NCBI GenBank assembly: GCA_019414205.1
Contig: DXML01000003.1
Span: 62,001 to 126,000, forward strand
From: Collinsella sp.
Lineage (GTDB): Bacteria > Actinomycetota > Coriobacteriia > Coriobacteriales > Coriobacteriaceae
Length of the DNA: 64,000 nucleotides
Direction of reading: 5' to 3'
A program made the position numbers and the translations under genes. Below the pieces are notes generated by a model, which was given only the letters and a program-made list of their open reading frames with translations, searched no databases and was not told the origin of the DNA. Of the stretch, positions 1 through 8,879 are shown piece by piece. Positions within the stretch are counted from its first letter, which is position 1; each line of letters starts with the position of its first letter.

Positions 1-729
1 GCCGGTAAGCTTGTAGTTAACTTCCTGGCCGATCTGGGAATCGGCGACATCATTCCATTTGTTGGAGCCCTTGATGTCGGTGGCATCGGCGGCGTCGGCA
101 TCGTCGAGAACCTTCTTCTCGACAGTGGGCACGCCCTTCTTTGGCGTAACGGTCGTCGCGTTCACGCCGTCGATCACGGCGTAGACGGGAGAGGTGAACA
201 CATCGGTCGACTTGTCAGCAGGCTTACCGGGAGTAGCGGTGAGGAAGAGCCAGTAGCCGGCGCCGAGTCCGGAAAGGGATGCACTGTCCTCGCTCGTCAC
301 CCTCCAGGCGGTGCTGCTCTTCAGGCCATCGGCGATTAGACTGAGAACGTTGTCGCTAGCAACCTTCGAATCGGTCCCGGTAACTTCAGATTTGGTGCTA
401 AGCCAATCGGCAGCATCCTGTGCGTTCTCGCTATCGTAGGATGCATCCTTTGTCTTGATGGCTTTTACGACAGCAGTTTGGGCTTCGGAGCTGGCCCATT
501 CGATGCTACTCACCGTCGTATTCCCACCGGTCGTCGTGACCTTTGCCTTGAAGATCTGGATACCCTTATAGGTCGTGGACGCAGCGTAATCGGCGTCCTC
601 GAACGTGACGGTCGACCCCGTTCCCTCGGCGAACGCCATGGTCACCGGCGCCATCACGCCGCCGAAGCTCAGGGCTGCGGTGAGGCCGGCGGTTACTGCC
701 AAACGGGCGATATTCTTGGTTGTTTTCAT
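1..729 (-). CDS. Major pilin subunit, SpaA/FimA-like (C-terminus outside window)
   Basis: The visible 243 residues start with a signal peptide (Lys/Arg-rich start, hydrophobic core, cleavage near AFAEG about residue 35). The N-terminal domain is clearly paralogous to that of the next gene upstream: both have a QIF motif, an A-x-W-L segment, a GYWL strand and a TPKK/KPK-type segment followed by V-x-K-x-VL(D/E)D. This last part resembles the pilin-motif lysine region and the start of a fimbrial isopeptide D2 domain (WND...GQEVNYKLTG). Such proteins are covalently polymerised on the cell surface by a class C sortase. Start ATG at 729 is preceded by AAGAGGT. It is third in the operon, 122 nt after the minor pilin. 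The LPxTG end and the sortase would lie left of the window. Confidence 0.85.
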   Translation of the reverse strand, partial: MKTTKNIARLAVTAGLTAALSFGGVMAPVTMAFAEGTGSTVTFEDADYAASTTYKGIQIFKAKVTTTGGNTTVSSIEWASSEAQTAVVKAIKTKDASYDSENAQDAADWLSTKSEVTGTDSKVASDNVLSLIADGLKSSTAWRVTSEDSASLSGLGAGYWLFLTATPGKPADKSTDVFTSPVYAVIDGVNATTVTPKKGVPTVEKKVLDDADAADATDIKGSNKWNDVADSQIGQEVNYKLTG

Positions 730-837
730 GTTGGGACCTCTTTCTTGGAGGTTGCTTTAATTCTCGTCATCACCAAAAGTCAGCAGGCTCATTTCCCTGC
801 GCTCTAATCGCTACGGAGGTAGTACGCCACTGAGCAA

Positions 838-847
838 GGGGGGGGGG
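838..847 (-). repeat. Homopolymer tract, C10 on the coding strand
   Basis: Ten consecutive G on the plus strand (C on the transcribed sense) begin four bases after the stop codon of the minor pilin and about 110 nt before the major pilin start. Tracts of this length are prone to slipped-strand length change. Confidence 0.9.
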
Positions 848-851
848 ACAA

Positions 852-2510
852 TTATTTATCATGGCGACCTCCTCCCCGCTTGATGACGAGCGCGACGACA
901 ATAGCCACTACTCCGATGACGGCCAAAGCCGTTACCAACACCAACGTTCTATCTCCCGTCGAGGGCATAAAGCCTCGACTCACTTCGTTACTTGGGGTGT
1001 TAAGCACCGACAACTCGACTAAACCCTTCCCGGCATCGGCGGCATCAACTCGCAGAGGGCTTTCGGCCGATACGGTCACCTTGGGCTTGGCGGCGGCCAC
1101 CTGGTCGACGTCCAGGCCCTCGGCCTTGACCGTCACGGAGCGCGTGCCCTCAAAGGCAGTGTAGCCCTTGGGCGCCTTGAGCTCACGGACCTCCAGCTTG
1201 CCCGAGTCCACGCCCGAGACGGTCACGCGGCCGTCCTCGCCCGTGGTGACGGTGGCCTTACCTTCCGCATCCCACGTGCCATCGGCCGCCAGTGTGCGAC
1301 CGCGGTCGTCGGCGATGCTCAGGACCGCCCCGGGCAGCGGCTTGTCGCCGTCGCTGCCGCGCTTGGTGAGCGCGAGATCCCAGGTGTAGGCGCACGCGTC
1401 ATCGCTCGGCGTGCGGGTAAAGCCGGCGTCGCCGGACTGGTCGGCAAAGGGAGAGCGCGGGTAGCGCAGGTAGACCTCGTTGGGGTTGCCCTTCGCGATG
1501 CCGTGGTTGCATGCGCTGTTGAGCGGCGCATTGTACACGGCGACCACGCGGGCGCCCGCGGTAAAGGCGTCGGCCCCGCCGAGCGCGGCGATCAGGTCGC
1601 CGGTGCGCACGGTGAAGGTCTTGCCGTCGGCCGCTACCTTGGTGGCGCACTGGGCCGTGATATCGGTCCAACCCTTCGCGGGCTCGGTGCCGGCGCGGCC
1701 GTCCTTGTCGGTCTGGACCGCACCAAAGCCGCCATCCGCGCCCGCCGCCACGTACACGCGCATGCTCGCGGCCACCTTGGAGGGGTCGAGCCCCGCGCTC
1801 ATGGTGTCGACGAACTGCACCGCGTAGGTGTCATAGGCGGAAAGGCCCGCGGGAACCGTGGCCGAGAGGCGCCAGTACAGGTCGTCGGCGACCGTGGCAT
1901 CGGCGGCCTTCTGCCATGCGGCGGCGCTGTCCTCCAGCACGTGCTTGGCGACCTTGGGGGTCGCCGCCTTGGGCTTGACGGTGACGGCGCTGCCGCCGAC
2001 CAGGGCCATGATCGGCGCGGTGCCGGCCTCGCCCTGGGCGATGGCGCCGTCGTCGGCGACGATGAGCCAGTAGCCGCAGGGCAGCTCGGCCGCCGTGCCC
2101 GCGTTAAGGGCCACGGACACGGCGTCAGAGCTCTGGAGGGAACGAGCGAGCTGTGCGCTCAGCGCGCTCGTAAGGTGGGAATCGGAGTTGAGCCACTCGG
2201 CAGCTTCCTGCGCGGTGGTCTGGGAATTGGGCATGCCGGCGCTGTGCAGCACAGGCAGCGCGGCGTCGCGCACGGCATCGCTTGCCCAGGCGAGGTCGGT
2301 AGCAATCTTGGCATCGTTGTCGCCATCAACGACGTTGGCGCTAAAGATCTGGTAGGCGTCGTAGCTGTGCGCCACGGTGCCGCTCACCGTGATGGAACCG
2401 GTCGAGGTCGGCGCGGCCTGCGCGGATGCGGGGAACACAACCGCGCAGATGCCGATCAAGAGGGCAAGCAGCGCAAACAAGATCGGGAAGGAGCAAACTT
2501 TCTTATTCAC
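852..2510 (-). CDS. Minor pilin / LPxTG-type surface protein with Cna_B domain
   Basis: A 552-residue surface protein. The chosen start is GTG at 2510: it has a perfect GGAGG eight nt upstream and is followed at once by a signal peptide (VNKKVCSF..., cut near AQAA). An ATG further upstream would lie deep inside the preceding gene. After an N-terminal domain like that of the major pilin comes a D2-type isopeptide domain (about residues 180-350), then a Cna_B/SpaA-type prealbumin-like domain (about 390-480; PLPGAVLSI, LEVRELKAPKGYT with the usual E-x-x-AP-x-GY). It ends with MPSTG (about residues 515-519), a membrane helix and RGGGRHDK. MPSTG deviates at the first position from LPxTG. It overlaps the upstream adhesin gene by 8 nt, so translation is probably coupled. 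Likely role: pilus base or branch subunit. Confidence 0.88.
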   Translation of the reverse strand: MNKKVCSFPILFALLALLIGICAVVFPASAQAAPTSTGSITVSGTVAHSYDAYQIFSANVVDGDNDAKIATDLAWASDAVRDAALPVLHSAGMPNSQTTAQEAAEWLNSDSHLTSALSAQLARSLQSSDAVSVALNAGTAAELPCGYWLIVADDGAIAQGEAGTAPIMALVGGSAVTVKPKAATPKVAKHVLEDSAAAWQKAADATVADDLYWRLSATVPAGLSAYDTYAVQFVDTMSAGLDPSKVAASMRVYVAAGADGGFGAVQTDKDGRAGTEPAKGWTDITAQCATKVAADGKTFTVRTGDLIAALGGADAFTAGARVVAVYNAPLNSACNHGIAKGNPNEVYLRYPRSPFADQSGDAGFTRTPSDDACAYTWDLALTKRGSDGDKPLPGAVLSIADDRGRTLAADGTWDAEGKATVTTGEDGRVTVSGVDSGKLEVRELKAPKGYTAFEGTRSVTVKAEGLDVDQVAAAKPKVTVSAESPLRVDAADAGKGLVELSVLNTPSNEVSRGFMPSTGDRTLVLVTALAVIGVVAIVVALVIKRGGGRHDK

Positions 2511-5500
2511 GACGCTCACCTCCCTTCGCATTCGCCTTGCGACGAATGTGCATCCAGGCCGCAGCAGCGCAAAGCACCGCCGCGCCGGCAAGGTACGTCA
2601 GAGTGACGCCCGACATACCAGAAAGGGGCAAAGAGGTGGAGTAGGTGTTGGTGAAGGTGGGGATGGAGGTGTCGGTGAGGTCGTGGTCCGTGTCGTTGGT
2701 CACTTCATTACCGTTGCGATCCCGAATCTGCTTGTAGGTCGCAGAGATGTTAATCTTGCCTTTAGAGCCGTCAGTTGCCTTGACCGTAATCTGATAGACC
2801 GACTGATCGAACTTGTAATGCGGATAGGTTAAACTTTCTTCCTTCTCGCGCACATAGTACGTGAAGGTTTTGGAACCATTTTCAAGGTTCTCGAGCTTAT
2901 ATGTCTTCGGCTTGAAATCGACCGTTCTCACATTACCGTTTTCGTTAGTGGAATTCGCGAGATCAATTGTTGCCGTTTCTGGTTTTTTGAAGTTCGGGTC
3001 GTCCTCGTTCGCGAGTTCGAATGAGAACGCCTTCATCTCGCCGCCATCAACCTTCTTGGTCACCTGAGGTGTCCAAGAGCCCGTGGGTGCATATGTATTA
3101 GTAAAGGTGTTGCCGGTGTTGCCATCGGTGATCTTAATGGAGACATCGCTACCGTTGTTCGGAGTAATCGGATTCGAATTATTAGTCTTGAGATTAGTGA
3201 CCGTTACATTCGTAACTAAATAGTAGATGTAATCAATATCCAGCACCGGCCGTGTTTCGGTCCTAGTTGTAAGCTCAATCTTGTAGATGGTCTTGTCGTA
3301 GTACACGCCATCGACGCCATCGACGTGATCGCCGGGGTCCTCAACGAGGTAGTAGACGCTCGTTCCATCGGAGTTGACCCTGCCCAAATCAAAGACAAAG
3401 TTACCTTCAGCGTCGTTCGTGACCCCATCGCCATCGCCAACTTTTGAACAGCCATTGAGCTGCAATTTGCCATCATTATTATTAAAGCTAGGGGCTTCAT
3501 CACTCTGGCCCGGCTCCAAGAGTTGGAACCTGAATTTTCCCGCATCATCCGCAGTAAGCGCGCGGCCTTCCAGTGCCTTAGTGCCGTTGAGCTTCATCTT
3601 GGGATACACACTCACCTGCGTGGTGGAGTCAGCGATTACGTCGCCGTTGGTCATGATTCCGCCACCGTGGACGTTGGATTCGTTGCCCGTGATGAAGAGC
3701 TTTGCCGCTTTAATAGCCTCGTCCTTGTCCGGTTTAGCTGGCTTAGCCGCAAGGCCAATCATGTACTTAGCTTGGGCGCCCTCGTACTTGCCGATAGACG
3801 TTGGTGTTTTGTCGATCGTGCCCGACCAGTTAGCAGCACCGCCGCCAAGCATTTGTCCAGTTACGGCAGCGATATACGGATTGTTTTCCCAATTGGCAGA
3901 ATCGTGAATTAAGAAAAGGTCCTCATGGCCGGCTGATTTAAAAGCTTCGGTTATTTCGCCGCCCCGATCAACCTCCTCATTGGCATCCCAGTCCTCGCTC
4001 TTCCCGTTAGAGCCACCCGATCGGTTAACACCATTTTCGTCAGAATTACCGAAAATCGCGATGCCATCGGTATCGGTAATGGCAGTCTTACCAGTCGGGC
4101 AGGCGGCAAACCCACCGCCAAAGCCTTTGGCATGATTGTTGGTAATCAGCGCGTTATATATCCCGAGCCTTGCCGGCTGAACGTTGTTGTCGCTGCTGCC
4201 CTGGACGAATACGCCACCGCCGCCCCAGTCGTTGGTGGTATTGGTCGTATTGTTAGTGATGTAGGCTTTATTGCCGCTCACATTAAATTCGCCAACTGTA
4301 GGCGCAGAGATACGGATACCGCCGCCCTCCGAGTTTTGCGCCACATTGCTGGCGATGATTCCACCAGAAAACGTAAACCCGAAAAGAGCTCTATTCCAAG
4401 CGCCAGCATAAACGCCGCCGCCAGCCTCGGCAGAGTGGTTGCCCGTGATGTAACCGCCTGCAATTGTGAGACTGCCGCCATTGAAAGCAGCAATGCCGCC
4501 ACCACCGTGGCAACCGTTACCCTTGTGACTTTCATCGTAGTGCTGATATTTATTGTTAGTAATGTAACCATCCGTAATGGTCACATTAGAGTTCTCAGCA
4601 CAAATTCCCGCGCCAAAACCGCCTTGATCATTATTTGTACCGTTACCGGAGATAATACCGCCAACCATGTTTACCGTAGAATTCATGGCATAAACGCCGC
4701 CGCCACTGGGGGCATAGTTACCAGCGATTACGCCGTCAGAGATCACCAGGGTTGAGCCCTCACCCTCAACATGAATTCCAGCACCAGCACCATCGCGGCC
4801 CATAGAAGCACCACAAACGTATCCGCCACTCATGTCGACGGTAGAGCCGTTATCGGCATAAATCAGGTGGCGAACATTTGCGTCCTGATTCGTGGTCAGC
4901 ACGCCGCTTTGAAGGTTAAACGTACCGCCACAGACGTTGATGAGCCTCATCGTAGAGTGAGCAGTGGTGCCCACGATGGCGCCATTGATGGCAACCTCGT
5001 GCCTGAAAAGGGTCTCGGTAGTAGCAGTGTCACTCGAAGTCGACTCAGTCACGTAGTAAGTGAGCTTACTGGGCGTTGTGCCGTCGTAATCGAGCTTAGC
5101 AAGGTTGCCGTTTTTGTCGCCACCCTGCTCGAACTTGTTATCAGCCGCCTGCTGCAGATCCTCAATCGTGAGCGTCGCGCCCGCAGGCACATTGAACATG
5201 GACATGTTGTTGCGACCTGATTCGGTGCCATTATGCTTAATCTTGTGACCATTTAAATCTAAGGTCACCTCACCTGCGCCCAACGTAATGTCACTTGCAT
5301 ACTCGACATCGGCATTCAGGCGAAACTTGCCGGTTTTTTTATCTTTTTGAAGGTAATCGTAGAGGTCCTGCGCTGTATTAATCTGCGTATATCCGTCCGC
5401 GTCTTCCACAGCTAGAGCAATATCGCCCTCATCATTAGCACTGTCATCCGCAGGTTGTACAGCATCCTCAACCCCTGCGTCATCGGACAACAGGCTCGCC

Positions 5501-5775
5501 GCACCAGCGTCGCCAGAGACTTCGTCATTCTTGACGTCGTTGTTATCCTGCCTTTCGGTATCCACGTTGTTGGTGTTTTCTACATCAGTAGACTCAGTTG
5601 AGGAATCACCCGTCACAGTTTCTTCGGTCTGGGCATCGTTGGCAATGGCCTGCGAGATCGGGGGCATGACGAGCGACAGTACCAGGCTCAACACGGAGGC
5701 TCCGCACAAAACGCCTGCCAGCACACGGCGCGTCGCTTTATTACTCTGCTTAGATTTGTCCGAATTCGCTTTCAT
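2503..5775 (-). CDS. Large beta-helix adhesin with Spy0128-like domains and LPLSG anchor (probable pilus tip)
   Basis: A 1090-residue secreted protein and the first gene of the pilus operon. After a signal peptide (about 1-45) and an acidic Asp/Asn/Ser-rich stretch comes a long right-handed parallel beta-helix (about 160-700). Its rungs carry recurring GG(G)VYA, GGGI, ITNN and VTITDGYI signatures, as in pectin-lyase-fold and polymorphic adhesins. Two C-terminal pilin isopeptide-linkage (Spy0128-like) modules follow, each ending in FTNTY. The end is LPLSG (about 1049), a hydrophobic helix and an Arg/Lys tail: a sortase signal with Ser in place of the usual Thr. Start ATG 5775 has GGAGGAGA upstream. 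The helix region is much more AT-rich than the two following pilin genes. The ligand cannot be predicted. Confidence 0.85.
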   Translation of the reverse strand: MKANSDKSKQSNKATRRVLAGVLCGASVLSLVLSLVMPPISQAIANDAQTEETVTGDSSTESTDVENTNNVDTERQDNNDVKNDEVSGDAGAASLLSDDAGVEDAVQPADDSANDEGDIALAVEDADGYTQINTAQDLYDYLQKDKKTGKFRLNADVEYASDITLGAGEVTLDLNGHKIKHNGTESGRNNMSMFNVPAGATLTIEDLQQAADNKFEQGGDKNGNLAKLDYDGTTPSKLTYYVTESTSSDTATTETLFRHEVAINGAIVGTTAHSTMRLINVCGGTFNLQSGVLTTNQDANVRHLIYADNGSTVDMSGGYVCGASMGRDGAGAGIHVEGEGSTLVISDGVIAGNYAPSGGGVYAMNSTVNMVGGIISGNGTNNDQGGFGAGICAENSNVTITDGYITNNKYQHYDESHKGNGCHGGGGIAAFNGGSLTIAGGYITGNHSAEAGGGVYAGAWNRALFGFTFSGGIIASNVAQNSEGGGIRISAPTVGEFNVSGNKAYITNNTTNTTNDWGGGGVFVQGSSDNNVQPARLGIYNALITNNHAKGFGGGFAACPTGKTAITDTDGIAIFGNSDENGVNRSGGSNGKSEDWDANEEVDRGGEITEAFKSAGHEDLFLIHDSANWENNPYIAAVTGQMLGGGAANWSGTIDKTPTSIGKYEGAQAKYMIGLAAKPAKPDKDEAIKAAKLFITGNESNVHGGGIMTNGDVIADSTTQVSVYPKMKLNGTKALEGRALTADDAGKFRFQLLEPGQSDEAPSFNNNDGKLQLNGCSKVGDGDGVTNDAEGNFVFDLGRVNSDGTSVYYLVEDPGDHVDGVDGVYYDKTIYKIELTTRTETRPVLDIDYIYYLVTNVTVTNLKTNNSNPITPNNGSDVSIKITDGNTGNTFTNTYAPTGSWTPQVTKKVDGGEMKAFSFELANEDDPNFKKPETATIDLANSTNENGNVRTVDFKPKTYKLENLENGSKTFTYYVREKEESLTYPHYKFDQSVYQITVKATDGSKGKINISATYKQIRDRNGNEVTNDTDHDLTDTSIPTFTNTYSTSLPLSGMSGVTLTYLAGAAVLCAAAAWMHIRRKANAKGGERRE

Positions 5776-6233
5776 CGATGTCTCCTCCCCAAGAGACCGC
5801 GATCTTGCTCTTTCACCATCAAACGTATCTGCGCAATCTGTAATTGCGCTCGTTTAGTAATGCAATTATAACGATTGTTTAAACATCTGAGCAATAAAAC
5901 CGACATTTTTGTAGCGAGTTCTCAATTCTCTTGACATTTGCTCAGATTTACCTTCGTTTATTCGCTATCTATTTTTTGTTTCTGCTGGTAATTTAGTTGC
6001 CTATTATTTTTTAATGGCATTAGATTTATTTGCACAACATTTTGCTCAAGAGCGAACATCCTGTGAACGGTCGAAAATCGACCGTGAGCGGTAGGTCATT
6101 AACCGGGATGAATATCCTACCAAATTGATGAGAATATCTTAAACCCATCGGTGGTTGGAAGCATGATGTTCAGACAACAATATTTGAATTTTCCCACAGA
6201 TTTTAGGCATCAATTCGCCCAAATCGCCTGAGG
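5776..6233. other. AT-rich intergenic region upstream of the pilus operon
   Basis: About 460 bp of low-GC sequence with no credible gene on either strand. It holds the predicted pilus promoter (5865-5894) and several T-rich runs. It abuts a hairpin repeat at 6234. Its composition differs sharply from the downstream HAD gene. Confidence 0.6.
5865..5894 (-). promoter_or_regulatory. Predicted sigma-70 promoter of the pilus operon
   Basis: On the minus strand TTGCTC (5894-5889) is followed after 18 nt by a perfect TATAAT (5870-5865), about 90 nt before the adhesin start. The -35 box is weak (TTG conserved). Confidence 0.5.
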
Positions 6234-6268
6234 CCACCGCAAAGGAGCCTGTCCCCTTTTGCAGTGGT
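6234..6268. repeat. Hairpin repeat family 1 (diverged copy)
   Basis: CCACCGCAAAGG and CCTTTTGCAGTGG are imperfect arms around a loop containing GCCTGTCC. The same layout recurs at 7196, 8766 and 22717. It sits just past the stop codon of the HAD gene. Confidence 0.6.
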
Positions 6269-6280
6269 TCTCCCCCAGCG

Positions 6281-7102
6281 CTACAGCAGATGTTCCTCGA
6301 TAAAGATCGCGATGCCGTCTTTGTCGTTGCTGGCGGTTACAAAATCGGCGGCGGCACGGGTGGCGTCGCTGCCGTTTGCCATGGCCACGCCCACGCCGGC
6401 GTCAGCCACCATGCAGGTGTCGTTGTCCGCATCGCCAAACACGCAGATGTTCTGGAGCTCCATGTCGTTGAGCTCTGCCACGCGCACAAGGCCGCGCGTC
6501 TTGGACACGCGCGGATCCATGAACTCGTAGAGCCGCTGCGTGGTTTGCAGAGCCGCCGCCTTAACAGTGTTATCGGCAAACGTCGACGCCCGCTCAATCA
6601 CCCGCGGCATTACCTCGGGTGCCATGGTAAACATCACCTTGGGCTGCGGCTCGCGCAAAAACTCGGCAAAATCGACCACCTGGTAGGGCACGCCGTCGAC
6701 GCGCGACAGGTGCTCGACGCACGCGTTGCTCTCGGGCACGTAGAACACGCCGTCTCGGGGGCAGACGGGCGTTGCCGGAAGGTCCGCCATGTGCTTGCAG
6801 ATGCGCGCGATGGTCTCGCCCGGCAGCGGATAGCTCAGCTCGTTGATGTCGTGCGCGCGGTCGATGACCTCGGCGCCGCCGCAACCCACGAGCACGTCCA
6901 CCAGGCCTTCGATGCCCCAGAGCTCGTACATGGCCTCGGTCGCGTGGGCGTCGCGCCCGGTGCACAGGCCAAAGAGCACGCCGCGCTCGCGCAGGGCGCG
7001 GATCGCCGCCACGGTGCGCGGGGACACCGTGTGCTGGCTCGTGAGCAGCGTACCGTCGATATCGCAGAACACGGCTTTGATGTGGCTGAAGGTGGTGTCC
7101 AT
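6281..7102 (-). CDS. Cof-type HAD-superfamily phosphatase
   Basis: A 273-residue protein of the Cof/YidA (HAD-IIB) family, which removes phosphate from small sugar phosphates, FMN or similar metabolites in the cytosol. Motif I is FCDIDGTLL with both catalytic Asp near residue 12. Motif II (LCTGRD) follows at about 45. A large C2-type cap lies in the middle, and motif IV is GDADNDTCMVADAGVGVAMANG near the end, typical of the family. The start ATG 7102 places motif I at the expected distance and has GAAAGG upstream. Substrate is not predictable from sequence. Confidence 0.85.
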   Translation of the reverse strand: MDTTFSHIKAVFCDIDGTLLTSQHTVSPRTVAAIRALRERGVLFGLCTGRDAHATEAMYELWGIEGLVDVLVGCGGAEVIDRAHDINELSYPLPGETIARICKHMADLPATPVCPRDGVFYVPESNACVEHLSRVDGVPYQVVDFAEFLREPQPKVMFTMAPEVMPRVIERASTFADNTVKAAALQTTQRLYEFMDPRVSKTRGLVRVAELNDMELQNICVFGDADNDTCMVADAGVGVAMANGSDATRAAADFVTASNDKDGIAIFIEEHLL

Positions 7103-7195
7103 GGGGGCCTTTCTGGGTCGTGCGGCGGTGTGGGGTGTATTCGTGAACGGCGTACATGGTATACCAAGGCACAGGCGCGGCCCGTCAAAGCAAAA

Positions 7196-7230
7196 ACCAC
7201 CACAAAGGTGCCTGGCCCCTTTGTGGTGAT
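7196..7230. repeat. Hairpin repeat family 1
   Basis: ACCACCACAAAGG ... CCTTTGTGGTGAT with loop GCCTGGC. The left flank AAAGCAAAA is also shared with the copy at 8766. Confidence 0.75.
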
Positions 7231-7247
7231 CGCGGCGTCTACGAGCC

Positions 7248-7312
7248 AAACCATCACAACATTCGACGTTTTTCGGCAAAATCGCGGTTTTCATCGAATG
7301 TTGTGATGGTTT
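7248..7312 (-). repeat. Hairpin repeat family 2 (inverted copy), overlaps an MFS stop codon
   Basis: Nineteen-bp perfect arms (AAACCATCACAACATTCGA and its complement) around a 27-nt loop. The loop matches that of the copies at 11374 and 12616 only when read on the other strand, so this copy is inverted. Its right arm touches the stop codon of the MFS gene, so it may act as terminator for it. Confidence 0.8.
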
Positions 7313-8592
7313 TACTGCCTTACGGCACGTTCCAAGTAATTGCGCCCAAACAGCAGCAGCGCCGCGGGAACCGCCGTCACGACCATGCCTGCCCCCACGA
7401 GTGTCCGTTGTACGCCAAATGTCGCCGCCAGCCACGGGGCAATCGCCAGCGGCGCCACGCCGGCGAACATATTGCCAAAGCCCATGACCGAGTTCACACG
7501 GCCGAGTTGCTCGAGCGGCGCCGTCGTTTGCACGATGGTGTTGTGGAGCGGATTGACGACACCCCAGGCTATGCCCAGGGCGATCTGGCCGACGAGGGCC
7601 ACGCCCACGTACGGCGTCCCCACATAGAGCAGACTTCCCAGGCCCACGGACATAAGCGCCACAAGCAGCGTTTTAAGGTTGACCAGGTGCGGCGGCAAGC
7701 GGAGCGCGAGCACGGCACCCAGCACCGCGCCCACGCCCGAGGCAGACGAGAGCCAACCCATCCACTCAACGCCGACGTGCAGGACATCGCGGTAGAAGAA
7801 CGACTCCAGCGGATCGAAGGCTCCGTAGCCAAAGTTCGAAAGAAAAATAATGCAAAACAGCAGGGCGAGAACGCTGTTGGTGAAGACTGTCTTGATGCTG
7901 GCTGCGAAGGTGGCGCGGGTGGACGTGCTGGGGTTGGAGCTTTGTCCCGCACGCTCCCCTTCCTCTGCCGAATCGGCATCCGCATGCCCGGCGACATGGC
8001 TGGTCTGCGGCCTAAAGCCCCAACCGACGACGAGCGCCAGCACGGTAAAGAGCATCATGAGCACAAACACCGCGCGCGACGACGCAGCCGCCGCGACAAA
8101 GCCGCCCAGCGTGGGGCCAACGATGATACTCACGTTTGAAAACATGGCGATGGCGGAGTTGATGTCTTTGAGCTCGACAGGATCGTCGGTGAGGTAGGCC
8201 GGATAGGATGTGGCAATGGGCTGGGCGAACCCCATCACAAAGCCCAGAAACACCGCGCCGAGCAGGACGATGCCGGTCGCGCTGCCAAAGGCGATGATTG
8301 CCGTGCCAGTTGCGAGCGTGCCCACAATGCTCAGCAAGAAATGGCGGCGCGGACCCCAGGCGTCGAGCACCGCGCCACCCGCAAAGGATCCCAGGATCAC
8401 GAAAACGTTCATGAACAGGACGGCCAGCGATGTCGCCACGACTGAGGCATCGTCTGCATAGGTGAGCGTTCCGATGACGCCGATAAAATAACTGGTCTGA
8501 AACCCGGTGTAGATGAGAAAGCGCATCGCCACCAGGCGCTTGGCCTGCACGGACAGCGATGACTGAGGCTTTGAGAAAAGAGAGATGAGCAT
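7312..8592 (-). CDS. MFS transporter, EntS-like exporter type
   Basis: A 426-residue polytopic membrane protein with about 12 predicted helices. The N-terminal half carries the family layout seen in MFS_3-type exporters (TYADDAS...GSFAGGAVLDAWGPRRHFL, with the D-x-x-GRR/GPRR loop between helices 2 and 3). A charged linker (about 205-225) separates the halves. The chosen ATG at 8592 has AAGGAG five nt upstream; a start further upstream would lack a ribosome site. It stands alone, with hairpin repeats on both sides. Likely proton-driven export of a small hydrophobic compound or siderophore; substrate unknown. Confidence 0.8.
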   Translation of the reverse strand: MLISLFSKPQSSLSVQAKRLVAMRFLIYTGFQTSYFIGVIGTLTYADDASVVATSLAVLFMNVFVILGSFAGGAVLDAWGPRRHFLLSIVGTLATGTAIIAFGSATGIVLLGAVFLGFVMGFAQPIATSYPAYLTDDPVELKDINSAIAMFSNVSIIVGPTLGGFVAAAASSRAVFVLMMLFTVLALVVGWGFRPQTSHVAGHADADSAEEGERAGQSSNPSTSTRATFAASIKTVFTNSVLALLFCIIFLSNFGYGAFDPLESFFYRDVLHVGVEWMGWLSSASGVGAVLGAVLALRLPPHLVNLKTLLVALMSVGLGSLLYVGTPYVGVALVGQIALGIAWGVVNPLHNTIVQTTAPLEQLGRVNSVMGFGNMFAGVAPLAIAPWLAATFGVQRTLVGAGMVVTAVPAALLLFGRNYLERAVRQ

Positions 8593-8765
8593 GGAGACTC
8601 CTTGTTTCATACGAATGCGGACGGCGGGCATTCGCCACCGTCTGTCAAATCAATCTATCCGCATGAAACATTAAGGACGCATCAGGACCCTTCTCTCCGT
8701 TTTTCGCCCGTCATGAACTACTTGGTAGATTGTAAGGCATGTCCCACACATCTACCAAAGCAAAA

Positions 8766-8798
8766 ACCACCACAAAGGTGCCGGCACTTTTGTGGTGG
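8766..8798. repeat. Hairpin repeat family 1
   Basis: ACCACCACAAA and TTTGTGGTGG arms with a GTGCCGGCAC-type apex. Shares 26 identical bases with the copy at 7187-7212 including left flank. Confidence 0.75.
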
Positions 8799-8819
8799 AA
8801 ATGGCGTTTGCCCAGATAA

Positions 8820-8856
8820 AACCTGCCAAAATAAACCTGTCCTTATTTGGCAGGTT
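8820..8856. repeat. Hairpin repeat family 5
   Basis: AACCTGCCAAAATAA and TTATTTGGCAGGTT arms around ACCTGTCC. A diverged inverted relative lies at 40276-40312. Located 24 nt past the moaC-mobB stop codon. Confidence 0.65.
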
Positions 8857-8879
8857 ATGGCAGCGCAGCGAGCCGGCCC

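Noticed and set aside
1..6280. Sortase gene for the pilus operon
   Set aside because: No sortase (TLxTC) frame is visible on either strand in this part; it probably lies left of the window.
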